In this document: positions 8,159-17,495 of the stretch, piece after piece
Layout of the letters: each line of letters opens with the position of its first letter
How positions within the stretch are numbered: position 1 is the first letter of the stretch
Assembly: GCA_964592235.1 (NCBI GenBank)
Contig: CAZQCF010000008.1
Span: forward strand, 62,001 to 126,000
Direction of reading: 5' to 3'
Length of the DNA stretch: 64,000 nucleotides
DNA from: PLA3 sp964592235
Lineage (GTDB): Bacteria; Planctomycetota; Phycisphaerae; UBA1845; UTPLA1
Made by a program: the position numbers and the translations under genes
Notes under the pieces: generated by a model
The model's input: only the letters and a program-made list of their open reading frames with translations
Told to the model about the DNA's origin: nothing
Database searches by the model: none

Positions 8159-10504
8159 ATGGCCGGACCGATCGCGCGATTCATCGACCATGCTGTGCTG
8201 CTGATCCTGCTCACGCTCATCCCGTTCCGCGCCGTTGCCGGCGAGACGCACACGTTTGAAACGCCGCGCCTACTCCGCGGCCTCGCCTCGTTCGGCCCAT
8301 CGCCCGCCACGACGTTTGCGATCGCGGCGATCATCGTCGCGTGCGCCGGCTGGGTGTTTGCATCCCGGATTTGGCGCAACCAACGCATGGCCCGCACCGG
8401 GATGGAAGCGGGCTGGCTCTTGTTGCTCGTGGCGTCGATCATCGCATTTGCTCGCGCAGGGCAGAAGCATTTGGCATTGATCGGCGCGGCCGATTTTCTC
8501 ACCATCGTGCTCTATGCGATCACGCTTCGGCAGTTGCTGACGTCGCGCTGGCACCTCCGGCTGGGGCTGGCCGTCGTCATGGCGACCGCGGGAATGCTCG
8601 TTGCGAAGGCGTGTTACCAGAAATGGGTCGAATGGCCGGCGACGATCAAGTATTACGAGGAGCATCGCGCGGAACTGCTCGGCGATGCGTCGCCGCCGAG
8701 CACCACGCCTGCCACGATCGCGCCCCCCGCGACAAGCCAGGCGATCGCGCTTTCGGGTGACGCCTCTGCACAGCGCCGCAAGGGACTGATTCACGATTAC
8801 GAAGCCCGCCTGCGCTCCGGCGCGATGACCGGCTACTTCGCCCATCCGAACATTCTCGGCAGTTGCATGGCGATGCTGACGCTCTGCTGCGGCGGCATCG
8901 CGTTCACTCGTTGGCGAGGCGGAAAGCGTGGCGCGGCGCTCGCGCCGACGCTGCTGGCCTTCGCGTGCGCGGGAGTTCTGATCGGCTCGCAGTCCAAAGG
9001 TGCCGGGGCCGCCTGTATTGCGTCCGCCTTCTTTTTCTTGCCGGGCATGGTCGGAGCGATCCGACCGGACCTGCTTTCGCCGCGCATCACGAAGCCGCTT
9101 CCGGGCACATTCGCACGAAGAATGGTCATCGCCGGTTGGATTCTGGCGGCGATCGGCGCATCAAGCCTCTTTGCGATGCTCCGTGCGGAACCCGGTTTGC
9201 TCGGCCTTTCGATGCGCTATCGCGCGATGTACTGGGAGGGCGCGATGGCGATGGTGGACGACGTGGGTGTATGGGGCATCGGGCCGGACAATTTCGGGCG
9301 GCTCTTCACGCGCTACAAGCCCGTGGCCTGCCCGGAGGAAGTGGATGACCCGCACAACTGGCTGATCAAGTCATTCGTCGAATACGGCTGGCTCGGCGCG
9401 GCGGGGCTGCTCCTGCTCTTGATCGGCGGATCGCTGAAGCTGGCCGCAGCCCCCTCTCCCTCACAGGGAGAGGGTTGGGGTGAGGGTGATCCGCGCGTGC
9501 CACGCGCCCAATCCGTCGTACTGAACCTCGCCGTGGTTCTCGTGCTGTTCGCACTCACATGGTGCATTCTCATCGCCGGCGCGCCGATGGACTTCACGAT
9601 TGTCACGCTTGCGCTGGGCCTCGCGCCCTTCGCGCTGTTCTTCGTCGCCGGCGCGATCGAGCGTGCGGACTCAACTCGATTCGATGACGCCGACATGCCC
9701 CTTCTCGCCGCGGGACTCGGCGCGGGGCTGGTCGCATTCCTCGCGCACGCGATCATCGACCTCGCGCTCTTCACGCCCGGGGCGGCCACGATGTTCTTCG
9801 CCGTCGCTGCCATCACGCTGGCGGCGCAATCAGCAGCCGGTGTGACGAACAGCAAATTCGACGCAGTCAGCAAGTCCTCATCGCGACGATTGCAAGGCTT
9901 GATTGTTGCCTTGGTGCTCACTTTGACCACGGTCTTGATGATAGGATGGCAATCATTTTGCGCTTACTGGTACAGCCGTCTATTGCAATCGGCACCCAAA
10001 TCGCCGACACCCGACATTGGCTTCACGATGGGATTCCATAAGAGAATTGACATTTATCTACTCGACGGCACAGCAATTGAGGAGCACTTGGATGTACTCA
10101 CCCCGTGGATCGCATCGCAAGCCGATGCCGATGAAGTGCTCCGAATTACCAATTTCCTGGAGCGGCGTGACCCGTTCAACGCTGCCGTGTGGCATCATCG
10201 CATGGCGGCTTATTCTGCGCGGTTCGCGATGACCGGTGATGTCACCGATCTGCGCCAGGCCGTTACGATGCAGCGGAAAAGCGTCGAGACGTACCCCACG
10301 TCGCCGCTGCGATGGCTGGCGCTCGGCGACTTGCTCGAACGGCTGGCCGAGCAAACGCACGACCCCGCCGACCGCCGCGCGGCCGCCGATGCGCTTCAAC
10401 GGGTGCTCGATCTCGACGCGCAGCGAATCTACGTTTCCAGACCCAATCGCCTGTCCACCGAACTCGTGCGAGCAATACGCGAACGAATTGGCAAGCTACG
10501 GTAA
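8159..10504 (+). CDS. O-antigen ligase/polymerase-like membrane protein with C-terminal helical repeats
   Basis: A 781-residue polytopic protein. Many hydrophobic helices cover about 1-610, with a long periplasmic-type loop around residues 340-405 containing 'MYWEGAMAMVDDVGVWGIGPDNFGRLF', the pattern seen in WaaL/Wzy proteins ahead of 'DDPHNWLIKSFVEYGWLGAAGL'. The last 150 residues are soluble and look like TPR repeats. It presumably ligates or polymerises undecaprenyl-linked glycans; ligase and polymerase cannot be separated from sequence. Residues about 432-444 come from an inserted palindromic repeat. It is coupled to the upstream sugar-phosphate transferase. Confidence 0.85.
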   Translation: MAGPIARFIDHAVLLILLTLIPFRAVAGETHTFETPRLLRGLASFGPSPATTFAIAAIIVACAGWVFASRIWRNQRMARTGMEAGWLLLLVASIIAFARAGQKHLALIGAADFLTIVLYAITLRQLLTSRWHLRLGLAVVMATAGMLVAKACYQKWVEWPATIKYYEEHRAELLGDASPPSTTPATIAPPATSQAIALSGDASAQRRKGLIHDYEARLRSGAMTGYFAHPNILGSCMAMLTLCCGGIAFTRWRGGKRGAALAPTLLAFACAGVLIGSQSKGAGAACIASAFFFLPGMVGAIRPDLLSPRITKPLPGTFARRMVIAGWILAAIGASSLFAMLRAEPGLLGLSMRYRAMYWEGAMAMVDDVGVWGIGPDNFGRLFTRYKPVACPEEVDDPHNWLIKSFVEYGWLGAAGLLLLLIGGSLKLAAAPSPSQGEGWGEGDPRVPRAQSVVLNLAVVLVLFALTWCILIAGAPMDFTIVTLALGLAPFALFFVAGAIERADSTRFDDADMPLLAAGLGAGLVAFLAHAIIDLALFTPGAATMFFAVAAITLAAQSAAGVTNSKFDAVSKSSSRRLQGLIVALVLTLTTVLMIGWQSFCAYWYSRLLQSAPKSPTPDIGFTMGFHKRIDIYLLDGTAIEEHLDVLTPWIASQADADEVLRITNFLERRDPFNAAVWHHRMAAYSARFAMTGDVTDLRQAVTMQRKSVETYPTSPLRWLALGDLLERLAEQTHDPADRRAAADALQRVLDLDAQRIYVSRPNRLSTELVRAIRERIGKLR
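9452..9486. repeat. Palindromic repeat inserted in frame in the O-antigen ligase-like gene
   Basis: A perfect 9-bp inverted repeat (CCCTCTCCC / GGGAGAGGG, loop TCACA) is followed by TTGGGGTGAGGG. This matches a short palindrome that I recall as dispersed between genes in many bacteria. Here it is read as PSPSQGEGWGEG in a loop after a hydrophobic helix, and the frame stays open. Confidence 0.7.
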
Positions 10505-10612
10505 TTTCGGCGATGCCCGGCGCTCCCTGACGGTCGCGGCTCGGATGGGATGCTCTACACCGTACATGCCGCCCAATGCCACATTCATCAAGGCCCGGTA
10601 GAATGCCTCGCC

Positions 10613-12103
10613 ATGACCACGACGGGTGTCAATCCGGCCGATCGTGCCGGCGAGCGATTGCATCACGTGAACGCTGCCCCTGCAGCGTGCGGCCCCGGCG
10701 AGCCCCGATCGCACGCCCACTCACACGATGCGTCGGCCTCGCACGCGCCCGCGCCGGATCATCAGCCGCTCAACGCCGCGGATCGCCTCATGCTCGTTGG
10801 TCACGACGGCATGCGCTCGATTGACCACGCGGGCTTTCAATGCCAATCGCATCTCTGGCTCGCGGGGCGAGTCGACGTGCCGGCGCTTCGACGGGCGTTG
10901 AAGACGCTGCACCGGCATTACCCCGTCATGACCGCCCGGCTGGACAAGTTCCCGCCGGCCGCACCATCGCCACGGCGCAGGCCGCAACCCGCAGGCCCGC
11001 GCTGGGTCTTTCAGAATAATGCGTCCGTCGAGTTTCACGAGGTGACGCTCGACGCCTCCGACGAGGTCGCCGTGTGGCGCTACGGCGAGCGATTGTTTGA
11101 CGAACCGCTCGACCTGCCGCGGATGAACCCGATCGGTTTTCACCTGTTGCACCTGCCCGACGGGCGCGACGTGTTCCTGCTGCGCTGGTCGCACGTGCTG
11201 ATGGACGGTAAGGCGCCGGAGCTGGTCGTACATGAAATCTCCCGGCGGTTCGAGGATCCTAACCTGCCCGCTCCCCCGCCGCCCGCCGGCGACGAAATGC
11301 AGGCGCACCTCGCGAAGTTCGATCGAAAGGTGCGCCGCCGAGCAGCCGCGCGCGTCATTCGCAGCCACATTCGCCTGCCGGCGAAACCGCTTACCCTTGT
11401 GCCGCCCGATGCGCCGGACTGGGTCACCGGACCGTTTCGCATGATCGTTCGGACGCTCGATGCCGATGCGACGCAGCGCTTCGCCGAACGCGTCAAACGT
11501 CTCTGCGGCTTCAGCAACATGGCGCCGGCCGTGCTCGCGAGCGTCTTTCGCGCGTGCCTGCAACACACGCCGCGTCGCGTCAAACGACGGTCTTCGCTTC
11601 AAACGGACGTTCCGCTGAATCTGCGCCCACCCGGCTCGACGCAGCCGCTGTTTCGCAACTTCATGGCGTTCATCTCCCTGTCGGCGCGGGTGCGAGACCT
11701 GGGCCGGCGCGACGATCTGACGCAGCAGCTCAACGCGCAAATGCGCGAACAGCTCCGCCGCGGCATCGACCTGGGCAACCTGCAAATGATGGCGTTCATG
11801 AGTCGCTACGACCGGATGCTGACGAAGCACATCAAGTCGCACATGCAGAAATCCCCCATGGCCCTGGGCTTCGGTTTCCTCGGTCCGGCATTCGGCGGCA
11901 TGGAATCGTTCTGCGGCGTGCCGGTCGAGCGGTTCTACACGCTCAATTCCGCGCTCGCCCCGCCGGGCATTACGCTCCAGGTGAACGTCCACCGCGGCCG
12001 GCTGAACTTCGCCCTCACGTACGTCGGCGACGCGGTGCCCGACTCGCTGGCGCAGGCGTTTCTTGATACGATGATTGCGGATTTGCTGATGGATCGCGCG
12101 TAA
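10613..12103 (+). CDS. Stand-alone condensation/WS-DGAT-like acyltransferase
   Basis: The protein has 496 residues from ATG 10613; an upstream ATG at 10550 has no better context. It resembles the CoA-dependent acyltransferase superfamily (NRPS condensation domains, wax-ester synthases). The pattern 'RWSHVLMDGKAPELVVHE' keeps the catalytic His and the Asp-Gly of HHxxxDG, with the first His replaced by Ser. Residues 1-60 are His/Ala/Pro-rich and probably disordered. 'RRSSLQTDVPLNLRPPG' resembles the second half of the fold. It would transfer an acyl group from CoA or a carrier to an unknown acceptor. It lies between envelope-glycan genes and an acyl-CoA dehydrogenase, which suggests a role in lipid or glycan acylation. 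Confidence 0.7.
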   Translation: MTTTGVNPADRAGERLHHVNAAPAACGPGEPRSHAHSHDASASHAPAPDHQPLNAADRLMLVGHDGMRSIDHAGFQCQSHLWLAGRVDVPALRRALKTLHRHYPVMTARLDKFPPAAPSPRRRPQPAGPRWVFQNNASVEFHEVTLDASDEVAVWRYGERLFDEPLDLPRMNPIGFHLLHLPDGRDVFLLRWSHVLMDGKAPELVVHEISRRFEDPNLPAPPPPAGDEMQAHLAKFDRKVRRRAAARVIRSHIRLPAKPLTLVPPDAPDWVTGPFRMIVRTLDADATQRFAERVKRLCGFSNMAPAVLASVFRACLQHTPRRVKRRSSLQTDVPLNLRPPGSTQPLFRNFMAFISLSARVRDLGRRDDLTQQLNAQMREQLRRGIDLGNLQMMAFMSRYDRMLTKHIKSHMQKSPMALGFGFLGPAFGGMESFCGVPVERFYTLNSALAPPGITLQVNVHRGRLNFALTYVGDAVPDSLAQAFLDTMIADLLMDRA

Positions 12104-12189
12104 TACAGAAATGCAGCCTGCCGTTCAGTGCGGAGACGTTTGACGCCGCGATGGAGTGATCGCACGGAACCTGAATAGGAACACGCACC

Positions 12190-13323
12190 ATGGAATTCGT
12201 ACTCTCCGATTCGCAAAAGGCCATCCGCGCCGAGGCCGTTGAGTTCGCCAAGGCGCAGCTCACCACTGGCGAAGTGAACCCCACCTTCGACAGGGACGGC
12301 TGGAAGAAATGCGCCGCCTTCGGCGCGATGGGCGTGACCGTGCCGACCGATTTCGGCGGCCGCGGCCAGTTGCTCGATGAGTTCGTCGCCATGATGGAGG
12401 GCCTGGGGTACGGCAGCCGTCGGATGGGCCTGCTCACGGCGATCGGAGCGCACGTGTTCGGCGTGGTGGAGCCGCTGAACGTCGCCGGAACCGACGAGCA
12501 GAAGAAGAAGTACCTGCGAAAGCTCACGACCGGCGAATGGGTCGGCGCGCACAGCGTCACCGAACCGCAGGCGGGCAGCGATCTGGGCGGGCTGACGACG
12601 CTGGCAGTGCGTCAGGGCGATTACTACATCATCAACGGAAAGAAACGCTACACGACGTGCGGCGCGGGAGCGGACCTTCACGTGGTGTATGCGCGCATGG
12701 ATGATCCGACCCGGTATCGCTTGAGTTGCTTCCTGCTCGAACCGGGCACACAGGGGATGACGGTGCGGCCGCTGCCGGCGATCGGCCTGGCGGGATCGGG
12801 ACTGTCGGAAGTGACGTACGAGAACGTGCGCGTGCCGGCATATAACTTACTGGGCAAAGAGGGCGCGGGTAGCACGCTGTTTCAGGGATCGATTGAGCGC
12901 GAGCGGGCGTGCATCTTCGGCGCGACGCTCGGCAGCATGGCGCGCGAGATTGAGCTGGCGGTCGCGTATGCCAACGAGCGCGAGGTGGCCGGCAAGAAGA
13001 TCGGTCAGCACCAGGCGATCAGCCATCGCATCGCGGATATGAAGGTGCGTTTGGAGGCAAGCCGGCTGCTGCTGTATCACGTCACGGCGCTGAAGAGCAA
13101 GGGCAAACGGGCGCCGGTCGAGGCAGCGATCGCCAAGTTGTTTGTCAGCGAGTCATTCATGCAGAACAGCATCGACCTGATTCGCATTCACGGCGGCAAC
13201 GGATTCGTGAGTGAGGGCGGCGTGGAGAGCTACCTGCGCGATTCGCTCGGCGGAATCATTTACAGCGGCACCAACGACATCCAGCGGAGCATCATCGCCG
13301 CCAATCTTGGCCTGCGATTCTGA
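12190..13323 (+). CDS. Acyl-CoA dehydrogenase
   Basis: An FAD enzyme that introduces an alpha-beta double bond into acyl-CoA, 377 residues. Family motifs: 'GAHSVTEPQAGSDLGGL' (FAD and substrate contact), 'GKKRYTTCGAGADLHVVYAR', and 'YSGTNDIQRSIIAANLGL' at the C-terminus. In short- and medium-chain enzymes the last motif reads YEGT with the catalytic Glu; here that position is Ser. A Glu in 'SIERERACIFG' aligns by eye with the alternative base of isovaleryl- and long-chain enzymes, so activity is plausible. No ETF genes are adjacent. Chain-length specificity is unknown. Confidence 0.93.
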   Translation: MEFVLSDSQKAIRAEAVEFAKAQLTTGEVNPTFDRDGWKKCAAFGAMGVTVPTDFGGRGQLLDEFVAMMEGLGYGSRRMGLLTAIGAHVFGVVEPLNVAGTDEQKKKYLRKLTTGEWVGAHSVTEPQAGSDLGGLTTLAVRQGDYYIINGKKRYTTCGAGADLHVVYARMDDPTRYRLSCFLLEPGTQGMTVRPLPAIGLAGSGLSEVTYENVRVPAYNLLGKEGAGSTLFQGSIERERACIFGATLGSMAREIELAVAYANEREVAGKKIGQHQAISHRIADMKVRLEASRLLLYHVTALKSKGKRAPVEAAIAKLFVSESFMQNSIDLIRIHGGNGFVSEGGVESYLRDSLGGIIYSGTNDIQRSIIAANLGLRF

Positions 13324-13355
13324 ACCGCGCGCTGCGGTCTCCTCGGCGAGTGCCC

Positions 13356-14129
13356 ATGACGACCGACCAAACTCAACCCGCTCAACCCGACGCAGCTCAC
13401 CCGCTGGCCCGCCAGCTCGTGGAATTGTCGGCGCTCACCGGAGGCCTGGCGCACGAGATTCGCAATCCGCTCTCGACGCTGAAGGTCAATCTCCAGTTGC
13501 TTGACGAGGACTGGGCCAAGCTGGAGACGAGTGACCGCTCCGACCCGCACGAAGCGCAGGACGTCGCGCGGCGCAGCCGCCGGCGCATCGCCAGCCTCGT
13601 GCAGGAGACGCACCGGCTCGAACGAATCCTCGCCGACTTCATGCAGTTCGTCGGCAAGCGCGAGCTGCGATTGACCGATGTCGATTTGAACACGCTCGTC
13701 ACCGAGATGGCCGACTTCTACGCGCCGCAGGCCCAGGCGCACGGGGTCGCGCTCGATCTGCAACTCGCGACGCACGCCCTGCCCTGCCGCGCGGACCCAC
13801 ACGTACTCAAACAGGCACTGCTCAACCTGCTCATCAACGCGCAACAGGCCATGCCGGACGGCGGCCGCATCACGCTCGCCACGTCGCGCGACGACGACGG
13901 GCACGTCCGCATCGACGTGGCGGACACCGGTCCGGGGATCGACCCGGCCGAGCAGGTCGACGTGTTTCGCGCCTATTACTCGACCAAGAAAGGCGGCACC
14001 GGGCTGGGGCTGGCGATGGCCCAACGCATCGCTCACGAACACGGCGGTGACATTACTTTGAAATCTTCACCCGGCCAGGGCGCTCGATTCACGATCCGGC
14101 TGCCCGGGCACGACCGCAGGCACGGGTAA
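13356..14129 (+). CDS. Soluble NtrB-like histidine kinase
   Basis: A 257-residue cytoplasmic sensor kinase with no membrane helix or PAS domain. The dimerisation/phosphoacceptor segment is 'LTGGLAHEIRNPLSTLKVNL' at about residues 28-47, with the phosphorylated His. The ATPase part has an N-box 'LLNLLINAQQAMPDGG', a G1 box 'DTGPGID' and a G2 box 'GGTGLGLAMA'. The kinase type resembles NtrB/AtoS proteins that pair with sigma-54 regulators, but no response regulator is next to it. The signal is unknown. ATG at 13356 is preferred over a GTG at 13350. Confidence 0.88.
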   Translation: MTTDQTQPAQPDAAHPLARQLVELSALTGGLAHEIRNPLSTLKVNLQLLDEDWAKLETSDRSDPHEAQDVARRSRRRIASLVQETHRLERILADFMQFVGKRELRLTDVDLNTLVTEMADFYAPQAQAHGVALDLQLATHALPCRADPHVLKQALLNLLINAQQAMPDGGRITLATSRDDDGHVRIDVADTGPGIDPAEQVDVFRAYYSTKKGGTGLGLAMAQRIAHEHGGDITLKSSPGQGARFTIRLPGHDRRHG

Positions 14130-14145
14130 CCGCGCGAGGGAATCC

Positions 14146-14922
14146 ATGACCGCGAATCATCGACTCTACCGCGATCCGGCGCATGAAACATGGCGCGTGT
14201 TCCGAATCATGTCGGAGTTCGTCGACGGTTTCGAGACGATGAGCCAGGTCGGCCAGGCCGTCAGTGTCTTCGGCTCGGCACGGCTCGGCCCGAACACCGC
14301 GGAGTACCAGTCCGCCGAGCGCCTCGCCCGCAAGCTCGTCGAGCGGGGTTTTGCCGTCATCACCGGCGGAGGCCCAGGAATCATGGAGGCGGCGAACAAG
14401 GGCGCCTTTCAGGCCGGCGGCGTCAGCGTTGGGTTGAACATCACGCTGCCGCACGAGCAGGAGGCCAACCCCTATCAGACGATCAGCCTCGAATTCAATC
14501 ATTTCTTCGCGCGCAAAGTCATGTTCGTGAAGTATGCGATGGGCCTTGTTTGTTTTCCGGGCGGCTTCGGCACGCTGGACGAGTTCTTCGAGGCGATGAC
14601 GCTGATCCAGACGGAGAAGTCGCCGCGGTTCCCCGTGGTTCTGGTCGGGTCGGATTTCTGGAGCCCGCTGCACGCGTTCATGCGCGAGACGCTGCTCCAT
14701 CGCTATCAGGCGATCTCACCCGCGGACCTCGATCTGTACTTCATCACGGACGACCTCGACGTTGCAGCCGATCACCTGCGCAACACCGTCGATCAATGCT
14801 TCGGCGATCTGCGCCCGCCCACCGTTTCAGAGGAAATCGCCATGCCGCGTGAGAAGCAAATCACCGGTGAGGGAATGCGTTTCGGACGAAGCCCGCGTCG
14901 CGCCCCCCTTCAATACGAGTAA
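14146..14922 (+). CDS. LOG-family (TIGR00730) nucleotide-binding protein
   Basis: A Rossmann-type protein of 258 residues in the lysine-decarboxylase-like/LOG family. Members with known activity hydrolyse cytokinin riboside 5'-monophosphates or related nucleotides. The family motifs are intact: 'VITGGGPGIMEAANKGA' at about 70-85 and 'CFPGGFGTLDEFFEAMTLIQT' at about 140-160 (PGGxGTxxE, holding the catalytic Arg/Glu pair). The last 30 residues form a basic tail beyond the usual fold. It begins 16 bases after the histidine kinase gene on the same strand, but a functional link is only positional. Confidence 0.9.
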   Translation: MTANHRLYRDPAHETWRVFRIMSEFVDGFETMSQVGQAVSVFGSARLGPNTAEYQSAERLARKLVERGFAVITGGGPGIMEAANKGAFQAGGVSVGLNITLPHEQEANPYQTISLEFNHFFARKVMFVKYAMGLVCFPGGFGTLDEFFEAMTLIQTEKSPRFPVVLVGSDFWSPLHAFMRETLLHRYQAISPADLDLYFITDDLDVAADHLRNTVDQCFGDLRPPTVSEEIAMPREKQITGEGMRFGRSPRRAPLQYE

Positions 14923-15032
14923 GGCAGCCCGATTCGGCGTTTGTTTCCAGCTTCCTCACGCGATAAAATAGTCTACGGCGACTGTGTTTGACGCCGATCT
15001 CTCGCGCCGGGCGACCCGGCCGGTGGCGTGCC

Positions 15033-16829
15033 ATGACTTGCCCCGTTTCCGACCAGCAACTGTTCAGTTGGATCGACCGCAATGCGGACGAGCTGGAGGC
15101 CCATCTCGCCATTTGCGAAGAATGCCGCGCCAAATCACAGAACATGCTCTCGCTGATTCGTGACGTGTCCCGCGCTCCGGCCGAGGCCCCGATGCACTGG
15201 CCCAGTCGCATTCGCGATTACACCATCCATCGAATGATCGGCCGCGGCGGGCAAGGCTGGGTCTTCGAGGCCCAGCAGGAGTCGCCCCGTCGGCTCGTCG
15301 CACTCAAGATCGTTCGCGGCGACGCCTTCCCCACCGAGGAGGACGGCCGCCGGCTGCATCGCGAGGCCCAGACGCTCGCGCGCCTGCGCCACCCCGGCAT
15401 TGCCGCTGTGTACGAAGCAGGCCGTACGGAAGACGGCCGGCAGTTCTTCGCGATGGAACTGGTGCAGGGCGTCCCGCTCATCGACTACGCCCGGCAGCAC
15501 GATCTCACGCTGGAGCGGCGATTGGCGCTCTTCCAGAAAGTCTGCGAAGCCCTGGAGTACGCCCACCAGCGCGGCGTCATCCACCGCGATCTCAAGCCGT
15601 CCAACATCCTTGTCGAAGACGGCGACCAGCCCAAACTCGTGGATTTCGGCCTGGCCCGCGCGGCGGCGACCGACGCGGACCGCCACGTTCTCACGACGCT
15701 TATGGACGGCGGCGGAATCATGGGTACCTTGCCCTACATCAGCCCCGAGCAGGCGCGAGGCGACGCTACCGACATTGACGCGCGAAGTGACCTGTACTCG
15801 CTTGGCGTCATTCTTTACGAACTGCTCACCGACCGACTCCCCTATTCTCTCAAGCTCGATTCGCCGCACGCGGCGATTCGAACGATCTGCGAGGAGTCGC
15901 CGTCGCGCCCCAGCCATCACAATCGCCGGCTCCCCCCCGAACTGGACATCATCACGCTCAAGGCACTGGAAAAGGAGCCGACCCAGCGCTACGACTCCGT
16001 CGCCGACCTCGCGCACGACATCGGTTTGTTTCTCGACGGCAAGCCGATCATGGCGCGCCGCCCCAGCCTGACATACCGCGCGCGAAAGCTTGTCGCGCGC
16101 AACAAGCTCACGACGTTTCTGATCGCCACGATTCTGCTGCTCGCCGGCGGGTCGGCCGCGTGGATTCGCGTGCTGTATGAACGTGCCACCGCGCAGACCC
16201 TGTCCTTCACCCAGCCGCTCACGGCGTGGGAAATTCAGGAACGCCGCCGTCAACTTGAGCGATCCGATCCGCAGGCCGCCATCAGTCGAATCAACGCAGC
16301 CGAACTGCTCCGAGGACTTGGCGCTTTCGAAGAAGCCGAATCAATTTGTCGCAAGGTGATTGACGCCCAGGGCGATGCAGGCGCCGATTCGCGCGAAACA
16401 CTCTACGCCAAAGTCATGCTCGGCCGCGTGCTCATGGATCGCGGCAGCCCTGGCGAGGCACAGCCCATCCTGCGAGACGCTTTGCGCCTGCTGACGAAGA
16501 ATTACAAGGATCAGAAAAAGGAAATCGCCAACGCCCGCGCAGCCCTGGGGCAATGCCTGACCCGGCTGGGCTTCTTTCCGGAGGCCGCTGGATATCTTGA
16601 GACTGCCTATCCGACCATCGTCGAAACGTTCGGCCCGCGCGACGCTCGCACGCGTGAGGTCATTCAGGCATTGATCGACGTTTACGACGGCTGGGGCATG
16701 CCCGACAAGGCCGCCGATTACCGACTCATCCGTCAGCAATTCGCCGTCCCCGCGCCCGCTTCAGAACGAGGTACCACTGACGTGCCGGCCGTTGAACCGG
16801 CTCGGAAGCCGGCGGGAACCCTGCCCTGA
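15033..16829 (+). CDS. Membrane Ser/Thr protein kinase with N-terminal zinc-finger-like motif and TPR sensor
   Basis: The protein has 598 residues from ATG 15033; the TTG at 14988 is a weaker start. Residues 3-31 hold C-x20-H-x3-C-x2-C ('HLAICEEC'), the spacing of ZAS anti-sigma zinc motifs. The kinase domain spans about 62-330, with glycine loop 'GRGGQGWVF', catalytic 'HRDLKPSN' and 'DFGLA', so it should be active. A single membrane helix lies near 360-382, followed by TPR-like repeats (about 410-575), probably outside the membrane. The sigma factor gene begins 17 bases downstream. Planctomycetes commonly pair such kinases with ECF sigma factors, so phosphorylation or zinc-motif binding may control it. 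Confidence 0.92.
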   Translation: MTCPVSDQQLFSWIDRNADELEAHLAICEECRAKSQNMLSLIRDVSRAPAEAPMHWPSRIRDYTIHRMIGRGGQGWVFEAQQESPRRLVALKIVRGDAFPTEEDGRRLHREAQTLARLRHPGIAAVYEAGRTEDGRQFFAMELVQGVPLIDYARQHDLTLERRLALFQKVCEALEYAHQRGVIHRDLKPSNILVEDGDQPKLVDFGLARAAATDADRHVLTTLMDGGGIMGTLPYISPEQARGDATDIDARSDLYSLGVILYELLTDRLPYSLKLDSPHAAIRTICEESPSRPSHHNRRLPPELDIITLKALEKEPTQRYDSVADLAHDIGLFLDGKPIMARRPSLTYRARKLVARNKLTTFLIATILLLAGGSAAWIRVLYERATAQTLSFTQPLTAWEIQERRRQLERSDPQAAISRINAAELLRGLGAFEEAESICRKVIDAQGDAGADSRETLYAKVMLGRVLMDRGSPGEAQPILRDALRLLTKNYKDQKKEIANARAALGQCLTRLGFFPEAAGYLETAYPTIVETFGPRDARTREVIQALIDVYDGWGMPDKAADYRLIRQQFAVPAPASERGTTDVPAVEPARKPAGTLP

Positions 16830-16846
16830 CCCCATCAAGCACACCC

Positions 16847-17443
16847 ATGAGCCATTCCAGACCGCCGCTGTCCGACGCGCCGACCCCGAATCCCAGTACG
16901 GACGGGTCGAAGCCGCCGGACCTGACCCACAGCATTCTCTCGCGATTGCGAAGCGGCGACCCGGACGCCGGGCGATTGCTCGACCTGACCTATCGGCCGG
17001 CCATGCTGCGCTTCTGCCTCGGCTACCTGCACGACCCGATGGAGTCCGAGGACGCCGTGCAGGAAATCTTCTGGCGCGTGCTGCGGTCCGACGCCCTGCC
17101 CGACAACTTCCGCCCGTGGCTGTACAAGGTCGCGCGCAACCATTGCATCGCCGTCCTGCGCGAGCGCAAGCGCCACCATGCCGATCGCAACCCCCTGCCG
17201 ACCGAATCCATCCCGCTGGATGAAAGCGGTAACCTGACGCGCCTGGTTCGTGCCGAGGCCCAGCACCAACTCGCCGATCTGTTATCGCAACTCTCGGCCG
17301 ACGACAACGAACTGCTCCGGCTGCGCTACACCGAAGGCCTGTCGCGCAAGGAAATCGCCGACGTGATGGACGAGCCGGAGTCCGTCATCAAATCGCGACT
17401 GTTCGAGGCGATCGAGAAGCTGCGGAAGTTGGCCGGGGGATGA
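16847..17443 (+). CDS. ECF-type RNA polymerase sigma factor
   Basis: A 198-residue sigma-70 family protein with regions 2 and 4 only. Region 2 runs through 'FCLGYLHDPMESEDAVQEIFWRVLR' (about 57-81), with the DAVQE core-binding pattern. Region 4 is 'LSADDNELLRLRYTEGLSRKEIADVMD' followed by 'SVIKSRLFEAIEKLRKL', a helix-turn-helix for the -35 element. It is directly downstream of the Ser/Thr kinase, with no classical anti-sigma gene nearby, as in kinase-linked ECF groups. Target promoters are unknown. Confidence 0.93.
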   Translation: MSHSRPPLSDAPTPNPSTDGSKPPDLTHSILSRLRSGDPDAGRLLDLTYRPAMLRFCLGYLHDPMESEDAVQEIFWRVLRSDALPDNFRPWLYKVARNHCIAVLRERKRHHADRNPLPTESIPLDESGNLTRLVRAEAQHQLADLLSQLSADDNELLRLRYTEGLSRKEIADVMDEPESVIKSRLFEAIEKLRKLAGG

Positions 17444-17495
17444 TAGTCAAACCGGTAAAGTCGAAGCCTGAACAACACTTTTTTCTAGAATTCGC

